Position numbers and translations under genes: made by a program. Positions 1 through 9,037 of a DNA stretch of 64,000 nt are shown here, in pieces. The DNA comes from Brevibacillus sp. (lineage in GTDB: Bacteria; Bacillota; Bacilli; Brevibacillales; Brevibacillaceae): positions 87,036-151,035 of the forward strand of contig JACDOF010000008.1 of assembly GCA_017656235.1 (NCBI GenBank), read 5' to 3'. Positions within the stretch are counted from its first letter, which is position 1, and each line of letters begins with the position of its first letter. The notes under the pieces are model-generated. The model was not told the DNA's origin, did not search any database, and saw only the letters and a list, made by a program, of their open reading frames with translations.

Positions 1-591
1 ATCATTCGCGAACTGCGCGAGTTACAAGCGGAAGGTGTCGAGATCAAGGAACATAAACTGATCGAGGCGAAGAAGCGGTTGGACGACGCTGTGCTGGAAT
101 TGGACAAGGAAACGGTCAAAAAGCCTCCCAAGGCTGTGCGCGCGGTAAGGCCGAAAGCGGGCGACGAAGTGATGGTGCACAGCTTCGGCCAGCGCGGTGT
201 CGTGCTGGAACAGGCTTCTGAAGACGAATACCTGGTACAGATCGGCATCATGAAGATGAAAGTGAAACAGAGCGACCTGAGTGTACTCAAACAGTCCCAG
301 AACCAGCCGACGTCCCGGTTTACAGCGGTAAAAGCGAGAAAGGGCAGCGTCAAAATGGAGCTGGATTTGCGAGGGTACCGCGTGGAGGAAGGGTTGGCGG
401 AAGTAGACCGCTATCTGGATGAAGTGCTGCTGGCCGGCCTCCAAACCGTGTCGATCATTCATGGTCATGGCACGGGAGCGCTGCGCAAGGCGGTACACGA
501 TTTTTTGCGCGGCCACCGCAGCGTGAAGTCGTTTCGCCTGGGCGGCCAGGGAGAAGGCGGGGTCGGCGCGACCATTGTCGAGCTGAAATGA
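1..591 (+). CDS. mutS2: Endonuclease MutS2, C-terminal part (cut by window start)
   Basis: The frame is open from base 1, so only the last 196 residues are present. It starts in a charged helical segment (ELRELQAEGVEIKEHKL) typical of the MutS2 coiled region and ends in an Smr nuclease domain with the signature HGHGTGALRKAV and the tail GGVGATIVELK. MutS2 proteins act on branched DNA and stalled ribosomes rather than in classical mismatch repair; that is family knowledge. The next gene, yshE, follows mutS2 in Bacillus as well, which supports the call. The ORF track begins at an internal Met at 79, which is not the true start. Confidence 0.95.
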   Translation: MIRELRELQAEGVEIKEHKLIEAKKRLDDAVLELDKETVKKPPKAVRAVRPKAGDEVMVHSFGQRGVVLEQASEDEYLVQIGIMKMKVKQSDLSVLKQSQNQPTSRFTAVKARKGSVKMELDLRGYRVEEGLAEVDRYLDEVLLAGLQTVSIIHGHGTGALRKAVHDFLRGHRSVKSFRLGGQGEGGVGATIVELK

Positions 592-667
592 ACGGCATGC
601 CAGGACGCTGCTTCCCTGGCCCGGCACAGGAAGGATGACGATCTGTTCTCTGGTTGGAGGGGAGAGA

Positions 668-1078
668 ATGCAAGTTCTGTTGAGCAACCCGTATATTGCG
701 ACTGCGGCCTATTACGCTGTCACCGGTCTGGCGATGATCCTGTTTTTGATCCTGTTTGAGCTGGTGACGCGCTACCGGGTATGGGAAGAGATGAAAAAAG
801 GGAACGTCGCTGTAGCCATGGCCACCGGCGGCAAAGTGTTCGGGATTGCCAATGTCTTCCGCTTTTCAATCGAACAGCATGACAGCATTGGACAGGCCCT
901 GATCTGGGGATCGTTTGGCTACCTGCTGCTGCTGATCAGCTACTTTATCTTTGAGTTTATGACGCCCAGCTTTCAGGTAGATGCAGAGATTGGGAGGGAC
1001 AACAGAGCCGTCGGCTTTTTGGCGCTGGTGATTTCCGTCGGCTTTTCGTATGTCATTGGTGCCAGCCTGACATTGTAA
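668..1078 (+). CDS. yshE: DUF350 family membrane protein (YshE-like)
   Basis: 136 residues from ATG 668, which has GGAGGGGAGAG just upstream; the longer track ORF from 635 would swallow that ribosome binding site. There are four hydrophobic segments (around residues 10-30, 50-58, 74-93 and 112-135) separated by short charged loops, the DUF350 pattern, which is an internal repeat of two helices. Function is unknown; DUF350 proteins are small integral membrane proteins. Position directly after mutS2 matches mutSB-yshE of Bacillus subtilis. Confidence 0.85.
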   Translation: MQVLLSNPYIATAAYYAVTGLAMILFLILFELVTRYRVWEEMKKGNVAVAMATGGKVFGIANVFRFSIEQHDSIGQALIWGSFGYLLLLISYFIFEFMTPSFQVDAEIGRDNRAVGFLALVISVGFSYVIGASLTL

Positions 1079-1214
1079 CACCTGGAATGGAAAAGGGTGG
1101 GTGGTCCTGCAGCTTTCTGCCCTATTCATTCTTTGGCAGCACAGGTTATAATAGCGTCTGGCGGCATTCGTTTCCGGACAGGGGAACCTTGGCGCAATGA
1201 AGGAGGATTTCACC

Positions 1215-1367
1215 TTGGAAACACTGTACAAGGTGCTGTTCGCAGTCTGTTTGTTGTTTCTCGTCGCGGGGATCATCTACGTCGTGTTCTACCTGCCGCA
1301 GGTTCCGGCGGCGTCGGCTGTTGAAGCCGCTATAGGAAATCTGGAACAGACTGGAATGCATCAATAG
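1215..1367 (+). CDS. Small single-pass membrane protein, TTG start
   Basis: A 50-residue ORF below the track cutoff. It starts at TTG 1215, preceded by AAGGAGG at good spacing, and ends with TAG at 1365-1367. The sequence METLYKVLFAVCLLFLVAG continues into one transmembrane helix (about residues 6-28), followed by a short hydrophilic tail ending in QTGMHQ. The gene is co-directional with the dehydrogenase starting 24 nt later. I do not recognise a family. The strong ribosome binding site and clean membrane topology argue that it is real. Confidence 0.6.
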   Translation: METLYKVLFAVCLLFLVAGIIYVVFYLPQVPAASAVEAAIGNLEQTGMHQ

Positions 1368-1391
1368 ACAGGGGAAAAGAGGAGATTTGTG

Positions 1392-2693
1392 ATGAGCACT
1401 AATCCCATGCGTGTAGCGGTAGTCGGACTGGGATTTGTCGGCCTGCCGCTGGCGCTTACTTATGCGATGAAAGGGGCCAGGGTCATCGGGGTTGACGCTC
1501 TGCCAAACGTGGTGGAGGAGATCAATGCCGGCCGCTCACATCATCTGGAGTCCTACGAGGGCAAGACGCTCCCGGAGATTTTGCGTGAGCAGCTGGCGGC
1601 TGGCCGCTTTTTTGCCACTACTTCGTATGAAGAAGCGGCCGCTCACGCCGATTCGTACATCGTAACGGTTGGTTTGCCTGTATACAACGGAGACCCCGAT
1701 CTGGGGCCGTTGAAAAGCTGTGCCCATTCCCTGGGGGGCGTGTTGAAACCGGGGGATACGGTGATGATACGCAGCACCGTCGTGCCGGGAACGACAGAGG
1801 AAGTGATCCTGCCCATTCTGGAAGAACGAAGCGGCTTGACTGCCGGGAAAGATTTTTATTTGACCTACTGTTCCGAAAGGATTGCCGAGGGACGCGCGTT
1901 TGAAGAGTTCATCCACATGCCGCTGGTGTTGGGCGGAGTAAATGAGGAAAGTGCGGAAAAAGGGCGGGAACTGCTTGCCTTTATCAGCGAGGCGGAGGTG
2001 ACGCTCTCCGATATTCGCGTCGTGGAGACGTCCAAAGTGATCGAAAACATCCAGCGTGACGTGAACATCGCCATGGTACAGGAGTTTGCCCGCTTTGCGG
2101 AGGCGTTCGGGATCGACACGTTCGAGCTGATCAAGGTGGCCAACACACACAAGCGGGTCCAACTGCTGACCCCGGGGCCCGGTGTTGGTGGATACTGTCT
2201 GCCCAATGCGCTTTACTACCTTTTGCCCAAGGCAAAAGAACTGGGCGTACCGCTCACGCTTTTGCAAAATGCTCGCCAAATCAATGACGGCGTTCCACAG
2301 GTGCTGACCGAAATGCTGGAGCGTGCCCTGGCGGAAGTGGGCAAAACGATGGCGGGAAGCCGCATTGCCGTACTGGGACTGGCCATGAAAGACTTCTCCA
2401 ACGACGACAGGGTCAGCCCCGTTCACCAGCTGATCGGCCTGTTAACCGCTCGTGGGGCAGAGGTGTCTTCGTACGATCCGGCGGTTCCCGGTCATTACGA
2501 GCACAAGGCGGAATCGCTGTCACAGGCGGTACGGGGAGCCGATGCCGTGCTGCTGACTGCCGTACAGCAGGCGTTTACCGCGATTGATTGGCAGGAGGTC
2601 GTTTCGCAAATGGCAGACCAGCCCATTTTGTTTGATACGAAAAATCGCATCCCGCGCGAACTGGATAAGCTGGTTCGAGTTTTGCGGGTGTAG
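1392..2693 (+). CDS. Nucleotide-sugar dehydrogenase (UDP-ManNAc/UDP-glucose dehydrogenase family)
   Basis: 433 residues. The N-terminus carries a Rossmann motif (VAVVGLGFVGLPLALTYA), the middle has the family helix region with conserved TYCSER and the C-terminal part contains GPGVGGYCLPNALYYL, where the Cys is the expected catalytic nucleophile of two-step NAD-dependent oxidation of a UDP-sugar to a uronic acid. The GPGVGG(H/Y)C form is closer to WecC-type UDP-N-acetylmannosamine dehydrogenases than to UDP-glucose dehydrogenases, but His is replaced by Tyr, so substrate is uncertain. ATG 1392 is preferred over the adjoining GTG 1389 because of spacing to GAGGAG. The product probably feeds the surface glycan genes located 11 kb downstream. 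Confidence 0.85.
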   Translation: MSTNPMRVAVVGLGFVGLPLALTYAMKGARVIGVDALPNVVEEINAGRSHHLESYEGKTLPEILREQLAAGRFFATTSYEEAAAHADSYIVTVGLPVYNGDPDLGPLKSCAHSLGGVLKPGDTVMIRSTVVPGTTEEVILPILEERSGLTAGKDFYLTYCSERIAEGRAFEEFIHMPLVLGGVNEESAEKGRELLAFISEAEVTLSDIRVVETSKVIENIQRDVNIAMVQEFARFAEAFGIDTFELIKVANTHKRVQLLTPGPGVGGYCLPNALYYLLPKAKELGVPLTLLQNARQINDGVPQVLTEMLERALAEVGKTMAGSRIAVLGLAMKDFSNDDRVSPVHQLIGLLTARGAEVSSYDPAVPGHYEHKAESLSQAVRGADAVLLTAVQQAFTAIDWQEVVSQMADQPILFDTKNRIPRELDKLVRVLRV

Positions 2694-2720
2694 GGCCAGA
2701 TTGAATACAGCGAGTGTGAC

Positions 2721-2930
2721 AGGAGAGCGGCATTTTCCGCTCGAACGACTTTGCCAACCATCCAAGCGGAGCAAGCCCGAAGCGGGGAATACGGGCGCAA
2801 CTTGACCAACGGTTGCAGGAGCGCTGCTTTTGCGCCCGCCCGCTTCGGGTTTGCGAAGCGGACAGTCCGGCTTCACTGGTGGTTGGCAACGGAGTGAGGA
2901 GAGGAAAATGGCCGTCTCCTCACGTCAAAA
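2721..2930. repeat. Large imperfect palindrome, copy R1
   Basis: About 210 nt that fold back on themselves almost end to end. Arms pair in order: AGGAGAGCGGCATTTTCC with GGAAAATGGCCGTCTCCT, TTGCCAACCA with TGGTTGGCAA, CCCGAAGCGGG with CCCGCTTCGGG, and GGGCGCAA with TTGCGCCC, leaving a loop near 2800-2830. It lies between a plus-strand gene and the end of a minus-strand operon and holds no credible gene. Its right end (TTGGCAACGGAGTGA) recurs in copy R2. Confidence 0.8.
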
Positions 2931-2968
2931 GGACAATTCTGCCCCGGCGGAATGGACTGGTACCGAGC

Positions 2969-3193
2969 TCATCTGATTCGCGGAAAAGAGACCAACTGCA
3001 AGAGATTGATTTTTGACTTCTTTCCCGTTTCCCGGACGTGCCCGAAAAAGGTGCCGAGAAAGGTTTCCCACTTGCTTCCGATTTCACGCTTGGCAGCTTG
3101 ATCCTCCGACACCTTGCGCACGCTCATGTTCAGCGCCGACTTCAAGTGAAACATCGCTTTGTCCAAATGATAATCAATGGTTTGTTCATCCAT
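2969..3193 (-). CDS. Small helical protein, second of a tandem paralogous pair
   Basis: 74 residues from ATG 3193 (MDEQTIDYHLDKAMFHLKSA). The start is chosen because AAGGAG lies just upstream, inside the end of the preceding gene, and only 4 nt separate the two genes. It shares the spacing YHL..A..HL.SA, an acidic D..A...I stretch, W..FL and FG with its upstream neighbour, so the two are likely tandem duplicates. The last part (KKSKINLLQLVSFPRIR) extends beyond the neighbour. No known family is recognised. It is the last gene of the minus-strand operon headed by the giant P-type ATPase. Confidence 0.65.
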   Translation of the reverse strand: MDEQTIDYHLDKAMFHLKSALNMSVRKVSEDQAAKREIGSKWETFLGTFFGHVRETGKKSKINLLQLVSFPRIR

Positions 3194-3197
3194 CTGT

Positions 3198-3371
3198 CTA
3201 CTGCTCCTTTTCCTGTGTATCACCGAACAACTGCAGCAAAAATTCCTCCCACAGCGGGGCGATCTCGCTTCTGGCCGATTCGTCATCCATGATTTGCTTG
3301 GTCGTCAGATAGGCACTCTGCAGATGGGAGGTGGCCTGCTTCAGATGATAGCCAACCACTTCAGGGTCCAT
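3198..3371 (-). CDS. Small helical protein, first of a tandem paralogous pair
   Basis: 57 residues from ATG 3371 (MDPEVVGYHLKQATSHLQSA), too short for the ORF track. Upstream on the minus strand is GGGGGTG near the start. The protein is predicted all helical and acidic, ending DTQEKEQ. It aligns with the next gene through YHL..A..HL.SA and WEEFLLQLFG. Function is unknown. Placement between the DUF5132-like gene and its paralogue, all on the ATPase strand, suggests an accessory role at the membrane transporter; that is inference. Confidence 0.6.
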   Translation of the reverse strand: MDPEVVGYHLKQATSHLQSAYLTTKQIMDDESARSEIAPLWEEFLLQLFGDTQEKEQ

Positions 3372-3406
3372 GCAAACACCCCCTTGCGACTTGTTTACGA
3401 GGACTG

Positions 3407-3673
3407 TCAGACTGAATCCTCGCGTTCAACCATCGCCATCTCTCTGTTGATCTGTTTCTTCATCCGTTCAAACTGCGCTTCGGCAATGATGTCTTCCACT
3501 TCTTCGCGGGCGATTTGTGCGAAAGACCTGGTACGGTTGACCACTTCCGTCACTCCCCGCTTTCCGGTTACGGCCAGCGGCCGCAGCGTCGTTTTGGCAA
3601 TGGGCAGCAGGGTGGACGCTGCCAATGCCAATGCGGCTCCCGTAATGATTTTCTCCATATTTTTGGCAATCAT
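3407..3673 (-). CDS. Small protein, DUF5132-like, ATPase-associated
   Basis: 88 residues with a short hydrophobic N-terminus (MEKIITGAALALAASTLLPI), then a conserved-looking segment AKTTLRPLAVTGKRG and an amphipathic acidic helix with REEVEDIIAEAQFERM. This layout resembles DUF5132 proteins, which I assign only from pattern memory. AGGAGG precedes the start. It is 63 nt downstream of the giant P-type ATPase and has a paralogue in the divergent gene at 8686 (both have an S/L-P-x-A-x-x-T-x-R-x-x-A-V-x-G block). Either ATG (3673) or the Met at residue 6 could be used. Confidence 0.65.
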   Translation of the reverse strand: MIAKNMEKIITGAALALAASTLLPIAKTTLRPLAVTGKRGVTEVVNRTRSFAQIAREEVEDIIAEAQFERMKKQINREMAMVEREDSV

Positions 3674-3736
3674 AACCTTCCTCCTGTCAGTTCTTGTTTA
3701 TCTGTTACCGCACACAGACACGCGTCTATGCCGCGG

Positions 3737-6700
3737 TTATCCGGCCGCGGCACAGACAGGTGAGGCGGGGGATGCCGGTGTGTCCTGAACCGGTTTCTTT
3801 TCGGCTGCGGAAAGTACAAGATTGGAGAGGAACGAAACGGATCCGGCCAACGTCAAGATGGGAATCCAGTAGGCGAGCGGCAGTGGTACCGCATGGAAAA
3901 ACCGTGCTACAGGCGGGATGTATACGGCAGCGGCCAAGGTCAGCCACGAAGCTGTCAGTGCTCCAACCAGGAAGCGATCGCTCGACCAATCGCGGACCGT
4001 TTCTGTTGTGCCTTCCTGTCGCCAGGAGAACGTCTGGATCAGCTGCCCTGCCACCAGGGTGGCAAATGCGACCGTTTGCGCGGTTGCCAAAGAAGCGCCA
4101 AAGGCCAGTGTAGAGGCAAACAAGCCCAGTGAAGCGGCTCCCAGCAGTACCCCTCTGGTGATTACTTTCCGGTACAGATCGCGGTCGACGATATCTGTCC
4201 GGCGGGTTTGTTTGGTTTTGTTTCCGGGATTGACGGCCAAAATCGTCGCCGGCAGAGCGTCGGTGATCAGGTTCATCAGCAGCACCTGGATCGGGATTAA
4301 CGGAATCGGCAGTCCGACGATCACGGCAGCGCTGGTGACGATGATTTCCGCCAGATTGCCGGTCAGCAAACAGCCGATCGCTTTGCGGATGTTGCTGATA
4401 ATGGTGCGGCCGTCCTTCACACCGTCGACGATGGAGCCGAAGTGATCCTCTTTCAGCACCATACCGGCCGTCTGCTTGGTCACTTCCGTGCCGGTCTGGC
4501 CCATGGCTATTCCCACGTCCGCCTGCTTGATGGCGAGCGAGTCGTTTACGCCGTCACCGGTCATGGCAACGGTGTGGCCGTGTCTCTGGAAGGCTTGGAC
4601 GATCCGCAGTTTCTGTTCCGGCGCCACCCGCGCAAACACGGTAACGTCATCCACCACTGCCTCCAATTCTTCATCCGAGAGACGGTCCAGCTCATGGCCG
4701 GACAAGACCTTTTGCGTGCCGTCGTAGATGCCCAGTTGTTTGGCGATGGCAATTGCGGTGATCGGATGATCGCCGGTTATCATAACCGGTTTTATGCCAA
4801 GGGCATGCGCCTCGCGGATGCTTTTTTCCACCTCAGCTTTGGGGGGATCGATCATTCCCGCCAAGCCGACGAAAATCAGCTCTTGTTCCGCACACGGCTC
4901 CTGAGACGCAGCTTTGGGATCGACCGGCCGGTAAGCAAAGGCCAGAACGCGCAGGGCCTTCTCCGACATCCTTTGATTTTGCAGCAAGATCTGCTGTTTG
5001 GCCGCGTCCGTCAGCGGCAATACCTGTTCGGCCGCCTGATAATGGCTGCAATGACGGAGAATCGCCTCGACGGCTCCCTTGGAAAACAGGAAACATTCCT
5101 CACCGGAGCTTGTATCCCGGCAAACCACGCTCATTTTACCGCTCCTTGAATCGAACGGCACTTCAGCACCGCGCTGCCAGTGGTTCAAATCTTGCTGCCA
5201 GATTCCTGCTTTGGCGGCCAGAGTGAGCAAGGCTCCCTCTGTCGGATCACCGATTATGTTCCACTGTCCGTTTTCCAGCTCCAGCTTGCTGTTGTTGCAC
5301 AGGACGCAAATCTGCAGCAGCCGCGCCAGCTCCGGATCAGCGGCAGCAGGCTGGACGTCGGCCGCAGTGTCCGCATCGGCGGCGGCAGCGGCAGCTTCCG
5401 GGATCGTCTCCATAAACGCACCGACCGGATCGTAACCGTTTCCGGTTACCTGCCAGGAGCGGCCCACGGTAGTCACTTCTTTGACGGTCATTTCGTTTTT
5501 GGTCAGCGTGCCGGTCTTGTCCGTGCACACCACCGTCGTCCGCCCCAGTGTCTCCACGGCAGACATTTTGCGAACCAGCGTGTTTTTCTTGGCCATGCGG
5601 AATATACCGGCGGTCAAGCCGATCGTGATCGTCACCGGCAGCCCTTCGGGGATGGCGGAAGCAGCCAGTGTTATCGATGTGGCGATCATCTGGGAGACGG
5701 GAATGCCGCGCAAAAGTCCCGTCAGAAACACGGCTGCGGCTGCAGCGAGAGCCCCTTTGACAAAGGTCTTGCTGACTGCGGTTACTCGTTCCTGCAGCGG
5801 CGTCGACTCCACGCCTTGCGCCTGCAGCACCGATGACAGCTGTCCGATCGCGGTGTCCATCCCCGTATGCACGACGATGCCGATCCCTTTTCCCCGACAG
5901 ACATCCGTCCCCATGTACAGCATGTTTTTTCGCTCGGGCAGCGGACACTCTTCGTTTGCCAGCGTTGGGTCCTTTTCGACGGGCAGCGATTCACCGGTGA
6001 GTGCTGCTTCGTCGACCTGCAGATTCCAGGCCTGGATCAGCCGCAGATCGGCCGGAACCCGATCGCCTGCTTCGAGGCAGACGATGTCGCCGGGAACCAG
6101 CGCGGATGCCGAAAGCTCCACCTGCCGACCCTCGCGAAGTACCCTGCACATTGGTACCTGGTACTGGTTGATGGCGATGACTGCAGCTTCCGCCTTTCGT
6201 TCCTGGATTGTGCTGATCGCCGCATTGGCCAGGATGATCAAGCCCATCGCGATGCCGTCGATCCAACCGCCTGTAAAGGCGACGGCCAGTACGGAGGTGG
6301 CCAGCAGAAGCATGGTGGAAAACTCCTTGAACTGCCGGAGATACGTCACCAGCCACGGAGCTGGCTGTTTTGCCGCCAACTGGTTGCGGCCAAACAGCTC
6401 ACTGAGTACGGTCGCGTGTTCGGCAGACAGTCCCCTGTCGGGGTCTACCTGATAGTGGGCAGTAATCTTTTCCCAGGGGACAGCGTGCCAGGGAATGGCA
6501 GGCCTGGAGAGGGCAGGAGCGGCCGCGGCTGCCACCTCCAACCGGCCGAGGTGCGGCGGTTCCATGGCTGCGGACTGCTGTTTGCCGATCTTCGTCGTCC
6601 TGGCCAGGAAAACCAGGGAGAGCGCATCGGCGATCAGGTTGGTGACGGGTGCCGTGAGCAGGCCCAGGGTGGCCAGCACGCTTCCAGCGGCATTCCAGCC

Positions 6701-8542
6701 TTTGGCTGCGCGTAAGTGGCGGTGTACGGTCTGGTTTACCTGGTCGGCGTAGGCGAACGTCTCTATCAGCCGGGGGAGATCGCCAATCCCGATTGAGGGG
6801 ATTTCCACGGATTGCAGCTCGCGGGGCAGCGTAGACGGCTCGTCCCCTGTAACAAGCAGCACCTGCTCACCCTGCTGCCGCATGGAGGCAATTCGCTCCA
6901 GTACATTCCCCGGCTCCAGAAGCCAACTGGTGGTAAGGCCACAAGCTTCCAGCTTTCCCGCGCCGATACACAAAGAGTCATGCAGCAGGCCGATCCGACA
7001 GCCGCGCTGCCCAAGCATCGCCAGGATGTCGCTGTTTTTGACGGAAATGTCCTGCGGGCGCACCAACAGCCCCAGGCATGTGGTGCTGTTTTCCCCTTCT
7101 TTGGCCAGCCACAGCACATGATGGCCTTGTTTTTGCAGCCGCTTTGCGTCCAGCAGGTAGGGAGCAGGGTCCGTTCCCCGCTGCTGGATGTAGGTCAGTT
7201 CTCCAATGAAGTAACGGGAGTGGTTGATCTGTCCTTCGATCCCCGTCTCCTCCTCGATTACATGAAAGGCGGTTCGCATCGTGCGGTTTGTTTGGCTTGC
7301 TATTTGCAGCACGTCCTCCCGCCAGGGGTGGCTGCTCTTTCTCAGCAGCGACGCAGCCAGACAAATCAGCTTGTCAGGTTCCGCTTCGTTTGTTACACAG
7401 TGGACGGCTCCATCCCGCCTGTCAAAGAGCAGCGAACTGTCTTCGATCAGCACCGTTTTCGTCAGGGCAAGCTGCGACAGGGAGCCGTTCTTTGGCAAGC
7501 GGTAATTCCTGTCCCGTGACACCAGGTCGGCTTGATGCCAGGCCGTTTCCGCCGGCAGCGTGGCTACACGCGGATTGGCTGCCAACAGAACGGCCAGCGC
7601 CCTAAGCGGCTGGCGCGTAACCGCCAGCGTCGCGCCGGCAGCCACCATTCCCCACCTGCCGGCCGCATTGCTGTAACGTTGGATGTCCGGTGACAGCGTA
7701 ACCTGTGACTTTGCCGACAATGCAGCCTGCTTGCGCTTCCATTCGACATACTGCAGGATGCTGATGCCGGCCAATACGAGCAGATTCTCGCGGACGAAGG
7801 CCAGAGCCAGCGCACTTGTTCCCAACAGCAGGTCTGCATTCCATTTTCGTTTCTGGCTGAACTGCTGCAAGCCCCGTTTCAGCATGGGATAGCCTGTGAC
7901 GGCGGCAACAAGGGCTGACAGGTAAAACGGTGCGGGACTCCTGGCCAGCGCAGACGGGCCCATCCATACTTGCTTGATCCCGAGAACGGCCAAGCCGCCC
8001 ATTGACAGGGCGAGCGGAAGCGGGACTTTTTCTTGGGCGGATGGTTTCGCTGACGACAGCCGCGGCATGTACCGGATGCTTTCCTCCACAGGAAGGCCGT
8101 CCTCAGCAAGCGGCTCCCCGTCTGTCTCTGTACCAGGCGAAAACGGGGAATATCCCTCTGCTCCCACCGGAAGAGCATCTGTCTCCATCGTGGCGGCCAC
8201 TTCCCGGTTTATCTCGTCGCGGGGTGGCTTCTCGCAGGCAGAAAGGGGGTGGTCAGGGGGATTTGGTCCAGCGCTGTCTGCTTGCTGTGTCAGCCACTGC
8301 TGTTCTACCGCTTGCACGATTCCAAAGATGGCGCGCGGACCAGTGACGTTTGCGTCATAGGTGACGAGCAAACGGCCGGAGGTCGTGCAAGGTTGGACGC
8401 TGATTACCCCGTTGAGGGCAGCAAACCGGTTTCGCAGCAGCTCCGCCACGCCCTGATTGTGTAACAGCCCGCTCACCGCCAAGCGGATGCGGCCCGGCAG
8501 CATATGTATATATCTTTCTTTGATTTCTGTCGTGTACATCAT
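3737..8542 (-). CDS. Giant double P-type ATPase, CtpI-like cation transporter
   Basis: 1,601 residues from ATG 8542, chosen because AGGAGAGCAAC precedes it; the track start at 8650 has no such site. Residues about 8-75 resemble a degenerate heavy-metal-associated fold (HMLPGRIRL). Residues about 150-680 look like a decayed P1B-type ATPase half: hydrophobic segments, a corrupted phosphorylation region (KTVLIEDSSLLFDRR) and VTGDEPSTLPREL. From about 685 a full ATPase follows: VDEAALTGESLP (about 848), PEGLP in TM4 (about 962), phosphorylation site DKTGTLT (Asp about 1008), MITGDHP and MTGDGVNDS (about 1327), then C-terminal membrane helices. PEGLP fits the P2A/P2B class (Ca2+, Mn2+ type). Overall size and order match mycobacterial CtpI. 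The transported ion cannot be read from sequence. Confidence 0.9.
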   Translation of the reverse strand: MMYTTEIKERYIHMLPGRIRLAVSGLLHNQGVAELLRNRFAALNGVISVQPCTTSGRLLVTYDANVTGPRAIFGIVQAVEQQWLTQQADSAGPNPPDHPLSACEKPPRDEINREVAATMETDALPVGAEGYSPFSPGTETDGEPLAEDGLPVEESIRYMPRLSSAKPSAQEKVPLPLALSMGGLAVLGIKQVWMGPSALARSPAPFYLSALVAAVTGYPMLKRGLQQFSQKRKWNADLLLGTSALALAFVRENLLVLAGISILQYVEWKRKQAALSAKSQVTLSPDIQRYSNAAGRWGMVAAGATLAVTRQPLRALAVLLAANPRVATLPAETAWHQADLVSRDRNYRLPKNGSLSQLALTKTVLIEDSSLLFDRRDGAVHCVTNEAEPDKLICLAASLLRKSSHPWREDVLQIASQTNRTMRTAFHVIEEETGIEGQINHSRYFIGELTYIQQRGTDPAPYLLDAKRLQKQGHHVLWLAKEGENSTTCLGLLVRPQDISVKNSDILAMLGQRGCRIGLLHDSLCIGAGKLEACGLTTSWLLEPGNVLERIASMRQQGEQVLLVTGDEPSTLPRELQSVEIPSIGIGDLPRLIETFAYADQVNQTVHRHLRAAKGWNAAGSVLATLGLLTAPVTNLIADALSLVFLARTTKIGKQQSAAMEPPHLGRLEVAAAAAPALSRPAIPWHAVPWEKITAHYQVDPDRGLSAEHATVLSELFGRNQLAAKQPAPWLVTYLRQFKEFSTMLLLATSVLAVAFTGGWIDGIAMGLIILANAAISTIQERKAEAAVIAINQYQVPMCRVLREGRQVELSASALVPGDIVCLEAGDRVPADLRLIQAWNLQVDEAALTGESLPVEKDPTLANEECPLPERKNMLYMGTDVCRGKGIGIVVHTGMDTAIGQLSSVLQAQGVESTPLQERVTAVSKTFVKGALAAAAAVFLTGLLRGIPVSQMIATSITLAASAIPEGLPVTITIGLTAGIFRMAKKNTLVRKMSAVETLGRTTVVCTDKTGTLTKNEMTVKEVTTVGRSWQVTGNGYDPVGAFMETIPEAAAAAADADTAADVQPAAADPELARLLQICVLCNNSKLELENGQWNIIGDPTEGALLTLAAKAGIWQQDLNHWQRGAEVPFDSRSGKMSVVCRDTSSGEECFLFSKGAVEAILRHCSHYQAAEQVLPLTDAAKQQILLQNQRMSEKALRVLAFAYRPVDPKAASQEPCAEQELIFVGLAGMIDPPKAEVEKSIREAHALGIKPVMITGDHPITAIAIAKQLGIYDGTQKVLSGHELDRLSDEELEAVVDDVTVFARVAPEQKLRIVQAFQRHGHTVAMTGDGVNDSLAIKQADVGIAMGQTGTEVTKQTAGMVLKEDHFGSIVDGVKDGRTIISNIRKAIGCLLTGNLAEIIVTSAAVIVGLPIPLIPIQVLLMNLITDALPATILAVNPGNKTKQTRRTDIVDRDLYRKVITRGVLLGAASLGLFASTLAFGASLATAQTVAFATLVAGQLIQTFSWRQEGTTETVRDWSSDRFLVGALTASWLTLAAAVYIPPVARFFHAVPLPLAYWIPILTLAGSVSFLSNLVLSAAEKKPVQDTPASPASPVCAAAG

Positions 8543-8685
8543 GTTGCTCTCCTGTTCTGCCTGCATCGGGTTCGTAGTCAGGTATTGTGTACCTTTTGTC
8601 CTCCAAACATACCGGCCAGATTCACGTATAGATGCAACCTGTTGGGGCACACTTTTTTTAATTCATAGCAAAAGGAGGGGTACGG

Positions 8686-8949
8686 ATGATTAGATCGCCG
8701 TTGGGCATGGCCATCGCCGCTTTCGCAGTCGTGCTTTCCGTCTCGCCCCAGGCGCGCAAGACAGTGCGCCGGGCAGCGGTGAGCGGAACCGCTTTGCTGT
8801 TGGATTTGACCGATCAAGTGCGGAATGTATTAACAGGTTCCGGTGAACAGGGTCAGGCGCAAGCAACGGATCAGCCGCGCAAGTGGAGAATCGGACGACA
8901 CCCCCGCCTGAGGCTGCAATTGGCCCCGAAGATGTTCCGCTCAGTGTAG
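8686..8949 (+). CDS. Small DUF5132-like protein, probably frameshifted at its C-terminus
   Basis: Starts at ATG 8686 after AAAGGAGG. The N-terminus (MAIAAFAVVLSVSPQARKTVRRAAVSG) parallels the product at 3407-3673. The annotated frame ends after a basic, atypical tail (RPRLRLQLAP-like) at 8949. The -1 frame from about 8850 reads on without a stop to TAA 9012-9014 with a more protein-like ending (PEDVPLSVVHNVLDDDFV, then APQPAK), which would bring the gene to within 24 nt of the next start. A one-base indel or programmed shift near CAGGG is therefore likely. It is divergent from the ATPase and probably shares its control region. Confidence 0.65.
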   Translation: MIRSPLGMAIAAFAVVLSVSPQARKTVRRAAVSGTALLLDLTDQVRNVLTGSGEQGQAQATDQPRKWRIGRHPRLRLQLAPKMFRSV

Positions 8950-9037
8950 TGCACAATGTGCTGGACGACGATTTTGTCAAGAATCAGCTGGTTGCGCCGC
9001 AACCTGCAAAATAATACGGAAATGAGGAGAGTGCGCG

